From contig NZ_SDGU01000025.1 of NCBI RefSeq assembly GCF_004118635.1, forward strand, positions 1 to 64,000: DNA of 64,000 nucleotides, read 5' to 3'. Source of the stretch: Chlorobaculum sp. 24CR (GTDB lineage: Bacteria > Bacteroidota > Chlorobiia > Chlorobiales > Chlorobiaceae). Position numbers and translations under genes: made by a program. The notes beneath the pieces are model-generated. The model searched no databases. It had not been told where the DNA came from and saw only the letters and a list, made by a program, of their open reading frames with translations. Of the stretch, positions 45,666 to 55,349 are shown piece by piece. The number at the start of each line of letters is the position of its first letter. Within the stretch, counting starts at the first letter, position 1.

Positions 45666-46397
45666 TCACTCCGTGATTCCGTCGTTCTCGAACGCGCCGT
45701 TTTCGTCGAGCTCCGGGTAGGGTTTGCCTCGCTCGCGCAGCACGGCGGCAAGGCGCGGGTAGGTGTACTCGAAGAGCAGGCGCTCGAATTCGGCGTCGCT
45801 GAAGTGGCGCGTGTCGTACATTCCGGCGGCCTGGCGCTGGCGTTGCGCTTCGAACAGAATGAGGGCCGCGGCGACCGAGACGTTCAGCGACTCGACCATG
45901 CCGACCATGGGGATATAGATGAAGTTGTCAGCGAGGTCGAGCGCCTCTCGCGAAGGCCCTGTCAGCTCCTCGCCCATCACGATGGCCGTCGGGCGGGTGT
46001 AGTCGATGGTGCGGAAATCGACCGCCTCCGGGCAGTAGTGCGCCACCAGAATCTGCATTCCCGCCGAGCGAAGTTTTTCGCCAACCGGCGTGACCGATTC
46101 GCTGAGGCCGACCTTGACCCACCGGCTCGCGCCCGCCGCTGTGTGCTGCCTGGTTCTGATCGAGGAGCGGTACGAAATGGCGTGCACCCGGTGAATGCCG
46201 ACCGCGTCGCAGCTCCGGATGATGGCGGCCAGGTTGTGCGCCTTGTTGACGTTGTCCATGACGAGGGTCAGGTCGGTCTGCCGCTTTTCGAGCAGCTCGC
46301 GGATTTTCCGGAATCGTTCGGGTGAGACCAATGGGGCGTGGTTTGGTTGATGGAGCTTCAGGTCAAGAAAGCGTTTTTTCGTTAACTTTTCAATCAC
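45666..46397 (-). CDS. trmH: TrmH-type tRNA/rRNA 2'-O-methyltransferase
   Basis: A 243-residue SpoU/TrmH-family methyltransferase. The SPOUT motifs are clear: LVMDNVNKAHNLAAIIRSCD (motif 1), TAIVMGEELTGPSREAL (motif 2) and YIPMVGMVESLNVSVAAAL (motif 3, with the trefoil knot). It most resembles TrmH, which makes Gm18 in tRNA. The first 25 residues before the family start are of uncertain use. It is divergent from the metallophosphoesterase genes. Confidence 0.88.
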   Translation of the reverse strand: MIEKLTKKRFLDLKLHQPNHAPLVSPERFRKIRELLEKRQTDLTLVMDNVNKAHNLAAIIRSCDAVGIHRVHAISYRSSIRTRQHTAAGASRWVKVGLSESVTPVGEKLRSAGMQILVAHYCPEAVDFRTIDYTRPTAIVMGEELTGPSREALDLADNFIYIPMVGMVESLNVSVAAALILFEAQRQRQAAGMYDTRHFSDAEFERLLFEYTYPRLAAVLRERGKPYPELDENGAFENDGITE

Positions 46398-46573
46398 TCA
46401 TCCGTTCGGGCGCTTTCCTCGGCAATGTGTTGTTAATGGCTGGCTTGAAGGTATATTCAGTTTCAAAATCAGAGCCGGGGGGCTTCGGGGTTTCGAGGGC
46501 GAGAACCTTTGAACGGCGCGCTCTGTTGTATCGGAAAGCGGTAAAATCCTTCCGGAAAAATGTGTCTGAAACC

Positions 46574-46601
46574 ATGAGTTTGCATCAGTGAGTCTGCATC
46601 A
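46574..46601 (+). repeat. 14-bp tandem duplication at the start codon
   Basis: ATGAGTTTGCATCA (46574-46587) is directly followed by GTGAGTCTGCATCA (46588-46601), identical at 12 of 14 bases. The first copy starts a five-codon frame (MSLHQ, stop) and the second copy holds the GTG start of the metallophosphoesterase. Because 14 is not a multiple of three, the first ATG is out of frame with the gene. Confidence 0.9.
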
Positions 46602-47661
46602 GAAGAAACATCCCCATCTTGAAAAACTGCTTGAAACGTCCAGGCCCGTCACGCTCGACGGTTCGTCGAAGGTGCTGATCCTGAGCGACTTGCACATGGG
46701 CAACGGCGGGCGGCGCGACGAGTTCCGGCGCAACTCTGAGCTGGTGCGCTCGATGCTTCAGGAGCACTACCTGCCGGGTGAGTACAGCCTCGTGCTGAAC
46801 GGTGACGTCGAAGAGCTGTTCAAGTTTTCGGTAGAGGATATCGTCAGCCGCTGGGGCGAGATGTACGAACTGTTTCTGCAATTCGAGAAGAACGGATTTT
46901 TCTGGAAGACCTACGGCAACCACGACTCCGATCTTTTCGAGGAGCGGAACTACCCGCTCTCGAACCATCTGCTCGAATCGATCAGGTTTGAGTACGAAGA
47001 GGAGGTGATGTTGCTTTTTCACGGCCACCAGGCCTCGATTCTGCTCTGGGAGACCTATCCGCTGGTCAGCCGCGCGGTCGTGCTGTTCCTGCGCTACGTG
47101 GCCAAGCCCATCGGCATCCGCAACTTTTCGACCGCCTACAACAGCCGCCGCCGCTTTGCTATCGAGCGCTCGATCTACGAATTCTCGAACCAGGCCAAGA
47201 TCGTTTCGGTTATCGGCCACACCCACCGGCCACTGTTCGAGTCGCTCTCGAAGGTCGATCATCTCAACTACCGCATCGAGGAGCTGTGCCGCCAGTACCC
47301 CGACGCCGGGCCGGAGGAGCGGCTCGCCATCGAGGAGCAGATCGGCGACCTGAAGGCGATGCTCGACGCCTGCTTCACCGAGGGCAAGAAGATTGGCTTG
47401 CGCAGCGGGCGGTATAATAATATTGTCATACCGAGCGTTTTCAATTCGGGCTGCGCCATCGGCAAGCGAGGCGTCACGGCGCTCGAAATCGACGGCGACC
47501 GCATCCGGCTGGTTTACTGGTTCAAGGAGAAGCAGGGGCGGCGCTTCGTCAGCGACCGCGAGAGCGCTCCGGAACAGCTTGGCCAGAGCGGCTTCTACCG
47601 CATTGTGCTCAACGAGGATCACCTCGATTACGTCTTTTCGCGGATTCATTTGCTGGCCTGA
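46588..47661 (+). CDS. Metallophosphoesterase, first tandem copy
   Basis: A 357-residue calcineurin-like phosphoesterase. Metal-binding motifs: DLH at 34-36, GDVEE near 72, GNHD at 110-113, LLFHGHQ, and SVIGHTHRP. The C-terminal third (VFNSGCAIGKRGVTALEIDG, GQSGFYRIVLNEDHLDYVF) is shared with the next gene. It hydrolyses a phosphoester; the substrate is unknown, and LpxH-like or nucleotide substrates are possible. The start is the GTG at 46588, since the upstream ATG in the first half of a 14-bp duplication is out of frame. Confidence 0.87.
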   Translation: MSLHQKKHPHLEKLLETSRPVTLDGSSKVLILSDLHMGNGGRRDEFRRNSELVRSMLQEHYLPGEYSLVLNGDVEELFKFSVEDIVSRWGEMYELFLQFEKNGFFWKTYGNHDSDLFEERNYPLSNHLLESIRFEYEEEVMLLFHGHQASILLWETYPLVSRAVVLFLRYVAKPIGIRNFSTAYNSRRRFAIERSIYEFSNQAKIVSVIGHTHRPLFESLSKVDHLNYRIEELCRQYPDAGPEERLAIEEQIGDLKAMLDACFTEGKKIGLRSGRYNNIVIPSVFNSGCAIGKRGVTALEIDGDRIRLVYWFKEKQGRRFVSDRESAPEQLGQSGFYRIVLNEDHLDYVFSRIHLLA

Positions 47662-47774
47662 GGGGGATCGGTCGGATCCGGCGAAAAGAGTTTGCCGGAA
47701 GTTTGCAACGCATCGTTCTGGAAAGGTTTACCTTTGCCGAGGCAAACAGCTCTTTTTCACCCGACAGGCGGCGC

Positions 47775-48836
47775 ATGACTCGCTATTCCAATCTTGAACG
47801 GTTGCTGCACACCTCGGAAACGATCGGGATTGACCGCGCTTCGCGGGTGGTGGTAGTCAGCGATCTGCATCTCGGCGATGGCGGGCGCAACGACGAGTTC
47901 CGGCACAACGGCCAGCTCTTCGAGACCGTGCTGCGCCAGCGCTACCTGGCGGGCGGCTTCAGCCTCGTCTTGAACGGCGACATCGAGGAGCTGTTCAAGT
48001 TCGACCTCGACGCTATCGCCTCCGCCTGGGACGGGCTGTACGATCTTTTGCTCGCGTTCGGGCGCAACGGTTTCTTCCGGAAGCTGTACGGCAACCACGA
48101 CCACGGCCTGCTCGATCACCACGACTACAGACTCGCCTCCGCGCTCGTCGAGTCGCTCGCGCTGCGTTACGAGGGACAGACTCTTCTGCTTTTTCACGGC
48201 CACCAGGCTTCGCCCTACCTCAACGAACCCTCGTCGATTTTCAGCCGCATCCTCTTCTATATTCTGCGTTACCTTGCCCTTCCCTTCGGCTTTCGCAACT
48301 ACTCGGTCTCTTACAGCAGCCGGAAGCGGTTTGCCATTGAACGCTCGGTGTACGACTTCTCGAACCGCTTCAAGCTCATTTCGATCATCGGCCACACGCA
48401 CCGCCCGCTCTTCGAGTCGATGTCCAAGCTCGACTACCTCAACTATCGCCTCGAAGCGCTGTGCCGCGGCTATGCTCCGGCGGACGCTGCGCAACGGCAG
48501 GCAATCGAGGCCGAAATCGGCGAGGTGAGGGCGGAACTCGAATCGTGCTACCGCAACGGCTTCCGCAAAAGCCTGCGGAGCGGGCGGTACGACGCCATCG
48601 CCATTCCGAGTATTTTCAATTCAGGCTGCTGCATCGGCAAGCGCGGCATCACGGCCATCGAGATCGAAGATGGCATGATCCGCCTCGTTTACTGGACGCG
48701 CGACGGCCTTCGGGGCCGCCCGACCGGCGAGCGCCTCCATACAGCGCGGGAGCTTGGCCAGAGCGGCATCTACCGCGTGGTGCTCAACGAAGATCACCTC
48801 GATTACGTTTTTTCAAGAATACGCCTGCTGGCGTAG
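47775..48836 (+). CDS. Metallophosphoesterase, second tandem copy
   Basis: A 353-residue paralogue of the preceding gene, similar along its whole length (VVVVSDLHLGDGGRNDEF, LNGDIEELFKFDLDA, YGNHDHGLLDHHDY, LLFHGHQASPYL, IIGHTHRPLFESMSKLDYLN). All metal ligands are kept, so both copies should be active. The ATG at 47775 aligns with the first copy; a TTG 24 codons upstream is less likely. The two genes are 113 bases apart and arose by tandem duplication. Confidence 0.87.
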   Translation: MTRYSNLERLLHTSETIGIDRASRVVVVSDLHLGDGGRNDEFRHNGQLFETVLRQRYLAGGFSLVLNGDIEELFKFDLDAIASAWDGLYDLLLAFGRNGFFRKLYGNHDHGLLDHHDYRLASALVESLALRYEGQTLLLFHGHQASPYLNEPSSIFSRILFYILRYLALPFGFRNYSVSYSSRKRFAIERSVYDFSNRFKLISIIGHTHRPLFESMSKLDYLNYRLEALCRGYAPADAAQRQAIEAEIGEVRAELESCYRNGFRKSLRSGRYDAIAIPSIFNSGCCIGKRGITAIEIEDGMIRLVYWTRDGLRGRPTGERLHTARELGQSGIYRVVLNEDHLDYVFSRIRLLA

Positions 48837-48842
48837 AAAAGA

Positions 48843-48890
48843 AAGAATAGGACGGATAGGGCTTATAGGACGGATAGGTCGAATAGGATG
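48843..48890. repeat. Degenerate TATAGG-type repeat
   Basis: GAATAGGACGGATAGG, GGCTTATAGGACGGATAGG and GTCGAATAGGATG form a run of near-repeats related to the palindromes elsewhere but without a good inverted pair. It lies seven bases after the second metallophosphoesterase gene. Confidence 0.65.
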
Positions 48891-48939
48891 AAAGAAAAAA
48901 GAGCGTGTATAGTCGGTATTGCGACCGGCAATTCTCAAT

Positions 48940-49683
48940 TCATAATTCTACTCTCCCCCTCACCTCCTCCCACAGTTTGCTGTATGCCTGCGCTGCCGGG
49001 CTTTTGGGATGGGTGGCGTTGAGGGGGGCGCGGGTGAGGCCCATTTTTTCGACCTCCGAGCTGTAGGGGATCGTTTGCCGGAGCATCGCCGGATTGGCGC
49101 TGAACTCTTCGACGATTTCGCGGTGCATCGATTTCCGTTTCTCCTCCATCGAAAAGAAGCCGACGATTTTCGAGCTGTCGAGGCCGTTGCCGTCGAAAAA
49201 CTCCACGAGCTGGTTGAAGGTGCGGACGGAGAGCGTCGTGGGGATGACCGGCACGAGAATCAGGTCGGCGGCGCGGAAGACGCTCTCGGAGAGCAGCGTG
49301 AGGTTTGGCGGGCAGTCGAAGAAGAGGTAGCGGTACTCCGCGTCGAGTCCTTCGAGGTTTTTCGACAGCAGCTTCTTCGGCTTTTTCGATTCCGAAAGCT
49401 CAATGTCGAGGTTCCGGTACGACAGGTCGGAGGGGAGCAGGTCGAGGTGGGTGAAGTCTGTGGCCTTGATGTTCTTCAGGATTTTGCTGTTGCCCTTCAG
49501 GAATTTTTCGCTGTTGTACTTGCGCGAGGCCGTGATACGGAAGTAGAACGAGCTGGCGCCTTGCGGATCGAGGTCGCAGATGAGCGTTGGCGTTGCGGTG
49601 GTCGCGGCGAGGAATGAGAGATTGACGGCGGCGGCTGTTTTGCCCACGCCGCCCTTGATGCTGTACAGGGCGATGGTTTTCAT
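48940..49683 (-). CDS. ParA/MinD-type ATPase
   Basis: A 247-residue ParA-family ATPase. The deviant Walker [14 protein letters not shown] is at residues 10-22, and the Walker A' aspartates in CDLDPQG follow near 37. [16 protein letters not shown] is Walker B. There is no ParB-like partner beside it. Its ATG overlaps the CHAD stop as ATGA, so the two are translationally coupled. A role in positioning polyphosphate granules or other cargo is suggested by the ppk1-CHAD neighbourhood, as an inference. Confidence 0.88.
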   Translation of the reverse strand: MKTIALYSIKGGVGKTAAAVNLSFLAATTATPTLICDLDPQGASSFYFRITASRKYNSEKFLKGNSKILKNIKATDFTHLDLLPSDLSYRNLDIELSESKKPKKLLSKNLEGLDAEYRYLFFDCPPNLTLLSESVFRAADLILVPVIPTTLSVRTFNQLVEFFDGNGLDSSKIVGFFSMEEKRKSMHREIVEEFSANPAMLRQTIPYSSEVEKMGLTRAPLNATHPKSPAAQAYSKLWEEVRGRVEL

Positions 49684-51254
49684 GCTTCGGCAAGTCCGGT
49701 CAACAGTTCGTCAAACAGTTCTCCGGTTTTGTCGCTGTCGAATCCGGAGAAGATTTCGTGGAAGTGTTCCCTGACTTTTTCCCTTTCACGGTAGAGCGTC
49801 GTGAGCAGGCCGCCGATGGCCGCCGCCTCGCCGATGCCGCCGCGATCCGCCGGAAGCGTTTCGAGGCGGCTCTGCAAAAACTCCATCTGCACCGAAAGAT
49901 CGACAAAGTTGCCGAGGTTGTCTTGCAACGCCTTCATCTGCCGGATGGCCTGCGCGGTGGCTTTCGGCGCAAAGAGCGACGCGAAGAACTCGAGCAGGTA
50001 GCGCAGCTTTTTGCAGTCGATGCGCAGCTCGTGAAGCTCGGTGTCGCTTGTTTCGCTGCCGGCACGGCGTCCGTGCGCGAGCACCTTTTTCAGCGCTTTG
50101 CGGATCGCTCGCGTCGCCACCTCACCCGTCGGTTGCGCGGCGAGCGGCGCGGATTCTTCGCCCGGAAGCGTCCCATCCGCGATGAACTCTTTCAGCGAAG
50201 TCATAAAGTCGGGATATTCCCCGCCTGTAAAGTAGCGACAGAACTGCCTGTGATGCAAACGTTTATCGGCTTCGAGATCGCTGAAAAAGGGATCGAGCGC
50301 CGGCTGGAGCGAAGGCGGCAGGAGCCGCGTGTACTCTTCGCGGCGCAAGAGATAGACGTCGCTGTCGCGCAAGTCATTGGTGCGCTTGCCGAGTTCGCGC
50401 AGCCCCGCGAGCGCCCAGGCGGTCTTTTCGGGGTCGAACGCGCCGTTGAGCAGCCGGATGATCGAGCGGCTTCTTCGCACGGCCACGCGGAAGTCGTGCA
50501 GGAACTCGGAGTCGATATCCTTGCGGATGCCCTCTTCGTTTGCCTCCATGACGGAGGTGGTGAATTGCAAGAGCCGCCGGATGTTTTCGTTGATGGGCGC
50601 GCGGGCGTCGAGCTGTAAATGGAGCTTCGAGGAGTAGTTTTTGCCGAACGGCTCGGCGGCCTCCATGATGGTCATGAAGCGCTCCTTGACGCTCACGATC
50701 CGGTAGGCGTCAACCGGCTCCGGCAGCGCCATGAGCATTGGCGACAGCTCCTTGTGGTAGCCCTTGAGCGGCGTGATCGAAAAGTGGTGCGGAAAAACGG
50801 TCTCGCTCGTTTTGTCCGACGGATGGAGCGACTCGTAATCGAGCGTGGCGACGGTTTTGTCGTCCTGGTTCAGAATCCGCCACGACGAGATGAAGCGGTC
50901 GATGGCGCAGCGGTTGATGAAGGCCCTGAGCGTGCTGCACTGCAAGAGCTTTTTTCGCGCCATGCCCTCCGGAAGGTCGGATGCGAAAAAGCTCGGCGGC
51001 GTCTGGACGAGAGGTGTTTCCGCCTCCGCCAACCCGCTTTCGAGATCGATGATCGAGAGCACGCCCTTTTTGCGTATCACCGCCAAGCCTTTGCGCAGCG
51101 CCTCCTCCTCGAAAGTATCGTAAAAAACCAGGCGTTCCCGGCGCGTGGAGATCCGCCCAAGGCTCCACCCCTTGGGCAGGTTCTGCCCGACCGCCTGAAC
51201 CAGCGGCGTCTGGCCGTTGATTCTGAAATAGAGGGTTTCCTGGGTGTCGCTCAT
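49680..51254 (-). CDS. CHAD-domain protein with degenerate CYTH-like N terminus
   Basis: A 524-residue protein. The C-terminal CHAD domain (from about residue 225) shows its conserved histidine/arginine pattern, for example [18 protein letters not shown], and [18 protein letters not shown]. The N-terminal 210 residues look like a weakened CYTH/triphosphate-tunnel domain. CHAD domains bind polyphosphate and locate to polyphosphate granules. This gene is in the same strand and order as ppk1 with one gene between, so a granule protein is likely. Confidence 0.88.
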   Translation of the reverse strand: MSDTQETLYFRINGQTPLVQAVGQNLPKGWSLGRISTRRERLVFYDTFEEEALRKGLAVIRKKGVLSIIDLESGLAEAETPLVQTPPSFFASDLPEGMARKKLLQCSTLRAFINRCAIDRFISSWRILNQDDKTVATLDYESLHPSDKTSETVFPHHFSITPLKGYHKELSPMLMALPEPVDAYRIVSVKERFMTIMEAAEPFGKNYSSKLHLQLDARAPINENIRRLLQFTTSVMEANEEGIRKDIDSEFLHDFRVAVRRSRSIIRLLNGAFDPEKTAWALAGLRELGKRTNDLRDSDVYLLRREEYTRLLPPSLQPALDPFFSDLEADKRLHHRQFCRYFTGGEYPDFMTSLKEFIADGTLPGEESAPLAAQPTGEVATRAIRKALKKVLAHGRRAGSETSDTELHELRIDCKKLRYLLEFFASLFAPKATAQAIRQMKALQDNLGNFVDLSVQMEFLQSRLETLPADRGGIGEAAAIGGLLTTLYREREKVREHFHEIFSGFDSDKTGELFDELLTGLAEA

Positions 51255-51273
51255 CGGCTCTCGGTTTCAGCGG

Positions 51274-52179
51274 TTATGAAGAAAGCGCCTTGATATGGCG
51301 TTCGCCGGTTTCCTGGCAGCAGCAGCGCACCGAGCCATCCCGGACAAGCCGGATGCAGCTCCGGTCTGGCTCCGGTTTCGGACTGTTACAGGCGGTGGCC
51401 GGGTTGCCAGAGCAGTCGATCGTGCCCCTGACCCGTTTCGGAAATCGCTTGAGGCTCATGAGGCGGTTGCCGGAGCAGTTGAAGTTGCCCGCCACCTCGA
51501 CCGGCCCGTGCGCGAGATTTTCGAGCCAGTTGTCGGCGCAACGGAAGTCTCCATTGACGAACTCAGGCGCGCCGTCGAGCGAGGCGAGCTGGTTCGTCGA
51601 GCAGTCGAAACCGGCGTGGACTTCGTCGGGCGCGCCCTGGAGCGAGCGCAAGCGGTTCGATGAGCAGTTGAACGAGCCGGTTTCGAGCGGGCCGCCATAG
51701 AGCGAACCGAGCCGGTTGCCGGAGCAGTCGAACACTCCCTTCACCTTTTTCGGCGAACCGAGCAGTGAAATCAGGCGGTTGCCGGAGCAGTTGAAATCGC
51801 CCTTCACCTTTTTCGGCGCGCCCTTCAGGCAGGAGAGCCGGTTTGACGAGCAGTTGAAATCGCCGTTGATTTTGTCCGGCCCGCCTTCGAGCGAACTGAG
51901 TTCGTTGCCGGAGCAGTCGAAGCTGCCGGTGATTCGCGGCGCTCCTTCGAGCGAGGTCAACAGATTTCCGGAGCAGTTGAACGAGCCTTCGACGATCTCC
52001 GGGCACCCTTCGAGCGAGGTCAGCCCCAGGTTCGAGCAGTCGATATCGCTTGTGCCATCGAGCCTGCCCATTATATCTCTGAATGTGCGCATCATTGCGG
52101 AACGATGATGCGATGCCGGTCGTGGCCCTTTCGGGAAGGCATCGGATTGAACAGTTTTTTCGGTATTCATGGCGACCAA
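51274..52179 (-). CDS. Cysteine-ladder repeat protein
   Basis: A 301-residue protein built from about eleven repeats of 20-21 residues with the pattern G-(S/D)-F-(N/D)-C-S-G-N-R-L-x-S-L-x-G-A-P-x-x-V. Each repeat has one cysteine and a leucine/asparagine core, so it should form a solenoid similar to leucine-rich repeats with a ladder of stacked cysteines. There is no signal peptide; the first 45 residues are polar. A last cysteine group (VRCCCQE) follows near the end. It lies between ppk1 and the CHAD gene. Confidence 0.75.
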   Translation of the reverse strand: MVAMNTEKTVQSDAFPKGPRPASHHRSAMMRTFRDIMGRLDGTSDIDCSNLGLTSLEGCPEIVEGSFNCSGNLLTSLEGAPRITGSFDCSGNELSSLEGGPDKINGDFNCSSNRLSCLKGAPKKVKGDFNCSGNRLISLLGSPKKVKGVFDCSGNRLGSLYGGPLETGSFNCSSNRLRSLQGAPDEVHAGFDCSTNQLASLDGAPEFVNGDFRCADNWLENLAHGPVEVAGNFNCSGNRLMSLKRFPKRVRGTIDCSGNPATACNSPKPEPDRSCIRLVRDGSVRCCCQETGERHIKALSS

Positions 52180-52257
52180 GTTAGCTGGCCGTCGCGCAAT
52201 ATTTCGTTTCGTTGCAAAGTGTTGACAGAATCGTTACCGCTTCGTTGCCGTTCCGGT

Positions 52258-54486
52258 TCAGTTCATGGCGAGTCGGCCCTTGATGCCGGTCGCTTTCTTT
52301 TTCTGCGTGCGGCGCTTCATGAATCGCTCCTGGCTGTTGACCTCCGGCGCGTCGTTGCGCAAAAGCGTGCAGTTGCCGCTTGGCTCAATCTTCCACGCCT
52401 TGAGGTTGTCGGCGAGCTGGAGTTCGAGGTCGTTTTTGACCCGCTCGACGAGCGCCGGATCGAGGATCGGAAAGAGCGTTTCGACGCGGTCGTCGAGGTT
52501 GCGCGGCATGAGGTCGGCGCTGCCGAGGTACAGCTCCGGCTTGCCGCCGTTCGAGAACCAGTAGGCGCGGCTGTGTTCGAGGTAACGCCCGATGATGCTG
52601 ATGACCCGGATATTCTCGCTCACGCCCGGAATACCCGGCTTGAGGCAACAGATGCCGCGTACGACCAGCTCGACCCGCACTCCCGCCCGCGACGCCCGGT
52701 AGAGCGCCTGGATGGTGGCCGGATCGACCAGCGAGTTCATTTTCATCATGATTTTTCCGCCGCCTTTTTCGGCCCAGGCGATTTCGCGCTCGATCATCTC
52801 GATGATCCGTTTTCTCGTGTTGATCGGCGAGACCAGGAGATGGCGGTAATCGGTATATCTGAAATAGCCGGTCAGCGCGTTGAACAGCTCCGAGACCTCG
52901 CACGAGAGCCGGTCGTCGTCGGTGAAAAAGCTGTAGTCGGTGTAGAGCTTGCCGGTCGAGGGGTTGTAGTTGCCCGTGCCGAGGTGCAGGTAGCGCCTGA
53001 GGCCCTGCGCTTCGCGGCGCACCACGAGCGTGAGCTTGGCGTGGGTTTTGAGGCCGGGCAGGCCGTAGATGACGTGCGCGCCGACCTCTTCGAGCGCTCG
53101 CGCCCACACGATGTTGTTCTCCTCGTCGAAGCGCGCCTTCAGCTCCACCAGCACGGCCACCTGCTTGCCGAGTTCGGCGGCCTTCATCAGCGACTTGACG
53201 ATGGGAGAGTTGCCGCCGACCCGGTAGAGGGTCTGCTTGATGGAGAGCACGTCGGGGTCGCTCGCCGCCCGGTCGATGAAATCGACTACCGGCTGGAACG
53301 AGTCGTACGGGTGATAAAAGAGCAGGTCGCCCGAATCGATGGCCCGGAAAATATCGGCGTTTCGCGGCTCCTCGAAGGGATTATGCGCAATGAACGGCTC
53401 GTCCTTGAGCGATGGCCGGTCGATTTTGAGCAGCTCCATCAGGCAGCCGAGGCCAAGCGCGCCGTCGATTTCATAGACGTTCCGCTCCTCGATTTCGAGG
53501 TTGTTGACCAGCAACTGCCGCACGAAATCGGGCATTTCCGGGCTGATGTCGAGCCGCACGACGTCGCCGTAACGGCGCGATCTGACGCCTTTTTCGATGG
53601 TTTGCAACAGGTCGCCCGCTTCGTCCTCCTCGATTTCGATGTCGGCGTCGCGGATGATGCGGAACTGGTGCGACTGCACGATCTCCATCGTCGGAAACAG
53701 GAGGCCGAGGTTGTGCTGGATCAGCTCCTCGATCCAGAGAAAGCGCAGGCACGACGGGCCGTTGCACAGCCCCTCGATGTCGTTGAGTTTCAACAGGCGC
53801 GGCAGCACACTCGGCACCTTGACGCGGGCGAACTTCAGGCTGCCGTGCCCGATGTCGTTCAGCTCGATGGCCAGGTTCAGCGACAGGTTCGACATGAAGG
53901 GGAAGGGGTGGCCGGTGTCGAACGCCAGCGGCGTGAGCACGGGATAGATCTCCTCGCGGAAGTATGCGTTCAACGCCTCGCGCTCGCCGAGAGCGAGGTC
54001 GCTGAAGCGCACGAAGGTGATCCCCTCCGAGGCCAGCGCGGGCAGGATGTCGCCGTAGAAACAGGCGTTGCGCAGCCTGAGCTGTTCGAGCACCTCCGCC
54101 CGGATGCGTTCGAGCTGCTGGGATGGCGTGAAGCCGTCGATGGTTTTTTTGCGGATTCCGGCTTCGACCTGCTTTTCGATGCCCGCCACGCGGATCATGA
54201 AAAACTCGTCGAGGTTGGAGCTGAAGATGGCGATGAACTTGGCCCGTTCGATGAGCGGATGCTCACCGGGGCGGATCGCCTCGTCGAGCACCCGGCGGTT
54301 GAAATAGAGCCAGCTCAACTCCCGGTTGAGGTAGAGCGACGGGTCGGTGAAGTCAGGCTTGTCGGCCTGACTGTTGCCGTTGCGTTTCGGGGTCTCCGTG
54401 AGCAATGCCGCCGGAAGGTTTTCTGGGTTGGGAGGATTCATGACGCGCGAAATGGTGCTGGAAGTCGATGGTTCAACGGATTTCAA
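52258..54486 (-). CDS. ppk1: Polyphosphate kinase 1
   Basis: A 742-residue PPK1, which reversibly makes polyphosphate from ATP. The N domain start [19 protein letters not shown] is typical. The autophosphorylated histidine is in [10 protein letters not shown] (His482, equivalent to E. coli His435), and the second essential histidine in [12 protein letters not shown] (His638). ICCLKPG and [16 protein letters not shown] are conserved active-site parts. The first 40 residues are not conserved; an ATG at codon 16 is an alternative start. It leads ppk1, repeat protein, CHAD and parA on one strand. Confidence 0.96.
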   Translation of the reverse strand: MKSVEPSTSSTISRVMNPPNPENLPAALLTETPKRNGNSQADKPDFTDPSLYLNRELSWLYFNRRVLDEAIRPGEHPLIERAKFIAIFSSNLDEFFMIRVAGIEKQVEAGIRKKTIDGFTPSQQLERIRAEVLEQLRLRNACFYGDILPALASEGITFVRFSDLALGEREALNAYFREEIYPVLTPLAFDTGHPFPFMSNLSLNLAIELNDIGHGSLKFARVKVPSVLPRLLKLNDIEGLCNGPSCLRFLWIEELIQHNLGLLFPTMEIVQSHQFRIIRDADIEIEEDEAGDLLQTIEKGVRSRRYGDVVRLDISPEMPDFVRQLLVNNLEIEERNVYEIDGALGLGCLMELLKIDRPSLKDEPFIAHNPFEEPRNADIFRAIDSGDLLFYHPYDSFQPVVDFIDRAASDPDVLSIKQTLYRVGGNSPIVKSLMKAAELGKQVAVLVELKARFDEENNIVWARALEEVGAHVIYGLPGLKTHAKLTLVVRREAQGLRRYLHLGTGNYNPSTGKLYTDYSFFTDDDRLSCEVSELFNALTGYFRYTDYRHLLVSPINTRKRIIEMIEREIAWAEKGGGKIMMKMNSLVDPATIQALYRASRAGVRVELVVRGICCLKPGIPGVSENIRVISIIGRYLEHSRAYWFSNGGKPELYLGSADLMPRNLDDRVETLFPILDPALVERVKNDLELQLADNLKAWKIEPSGNCTLLRNDAPEVNSQERFMKRRTQKKKATGIKGRLAMN

Positions 54487-54668
54487 GGCGGCAATGCAGT
54501 CCGGTGATGAGGGCGATCCGGTTCCAGGCCATTGGCCGGGCGATCGAATCGCGCAAGTAGCCGCATACAGAACGGCTGCTTCTGTTTTGTACGGGGAAAA
54601 GTAGCAAATAGTTTCCGCCGGAAAGGTTACGAACGTGTTAACTGTTGCTCTTTCCGGCGGTTAGGAGG

Positions 54669-55346
54669 TCAGGCGGTGAGCAGCGGGATAATCTCTTCTG
54701 GCGACGAGACGAGCTTTGCCGCGCCGGTGGCGAGTAGTTCGTCTCCGGGGCGGTAGCCCCAGGTGACGCCGAGGGGGTACATGCCGGCGGCGGTGGCGGT
54801 TTTCATGTCCACGCCGCTGTCGCCGACGTACAGAATCGAGGCGGGCTGGACGCCGAGTTCTTCGGCCACCATCAACGCGCCGGTCGGGTCGGGCTTGGGC
54901 GCGATGCCTTCGCGGAAGCCCATGATGACGTCGAACTTCCATGGCGCGAGCAGCGCTTCGGCGCACTGGCGGGTGAAGCGGTCGGGCTTGTTCGAGAGAA
55001 TCGCCTTTTTCAGCCCCAGCCGGTCGATGGCGTCGAGCAGTTCGGCGACGCCGTCGTAGGGGCGTGAGCTGTCGTTCCAGTGCTCGGCGTATCGCGCCTG
55101 CATCTTTTTGAGCAGTGGCTCGGTGATGGCCTCGTCGTGGGCGCTTTCGGGCAGCGCTTTCCTGACCAGCTCACGCATGCCGAAGCCGACCATCACCCGG
55201 CACACCTCGACCGTGTGGGTGGGGTAGCCCTCCTCTTCGAGCACCGAGTTGAGGCTGTGGGAGATGTCCGTGAGCGTGTCGAGGAGCGTGCCGTCCATGT
55301 CGAACACCACGGCGGAGAATTTCTGGGTAACTGACTGATTCATCAT
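54669..55346 (-). CDS. gph: HAD-family phosphatase, phosphoglycolate phosphatase-like
   Basis: A 225-residue HAD subfamily IA hydrolase. Motif I is FDMDGTLLDT, motif II ILSNKP, and motif III/IV KPDPTGAL with YVGDSGVDMKTA. This set is typical of Gph, which removes phosphate from 2-phosphoglycolate, though close relatives act on other small phosphoesters. The gene starts three bases after the methyltransferase, so the two form an operon. Confidence 0.85.
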   Translation of the reverse strand: MMNQSVTQKFSAVVFDMDGTLLDTLTDISHSLNSVLEEEGYPTHTVEVCRVMVGFGMRELVRKALPESAHDEAITEPLLKKMQARYAEHWNDSSRPYDGVAELLDAIDRLGLKKAILSNKPDRFTRQCAEALLAPWKFDVIMGFREGIAPKPDPTGALMVAEELGVQPASILYVGDSGVDMKTATAAGMYPLGVTWGYRPGDELLATGAAKLVSSPEEIIPLLTA

Positions 55347-55349
55347 GCG

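Noticed and set aside
51430-52040. Regular approximately 63-base DNA repeats resembling an array
   Set aside because: They are in-frame protein repeats of the cysteine-ladder protein, not a CRISPR array.
52105-54507. 800-codon plus-strand frame opposite ppk1
   Set aside because: PPK1 on the minus strand has all catalytic motifs; the plus frame is a shadow.
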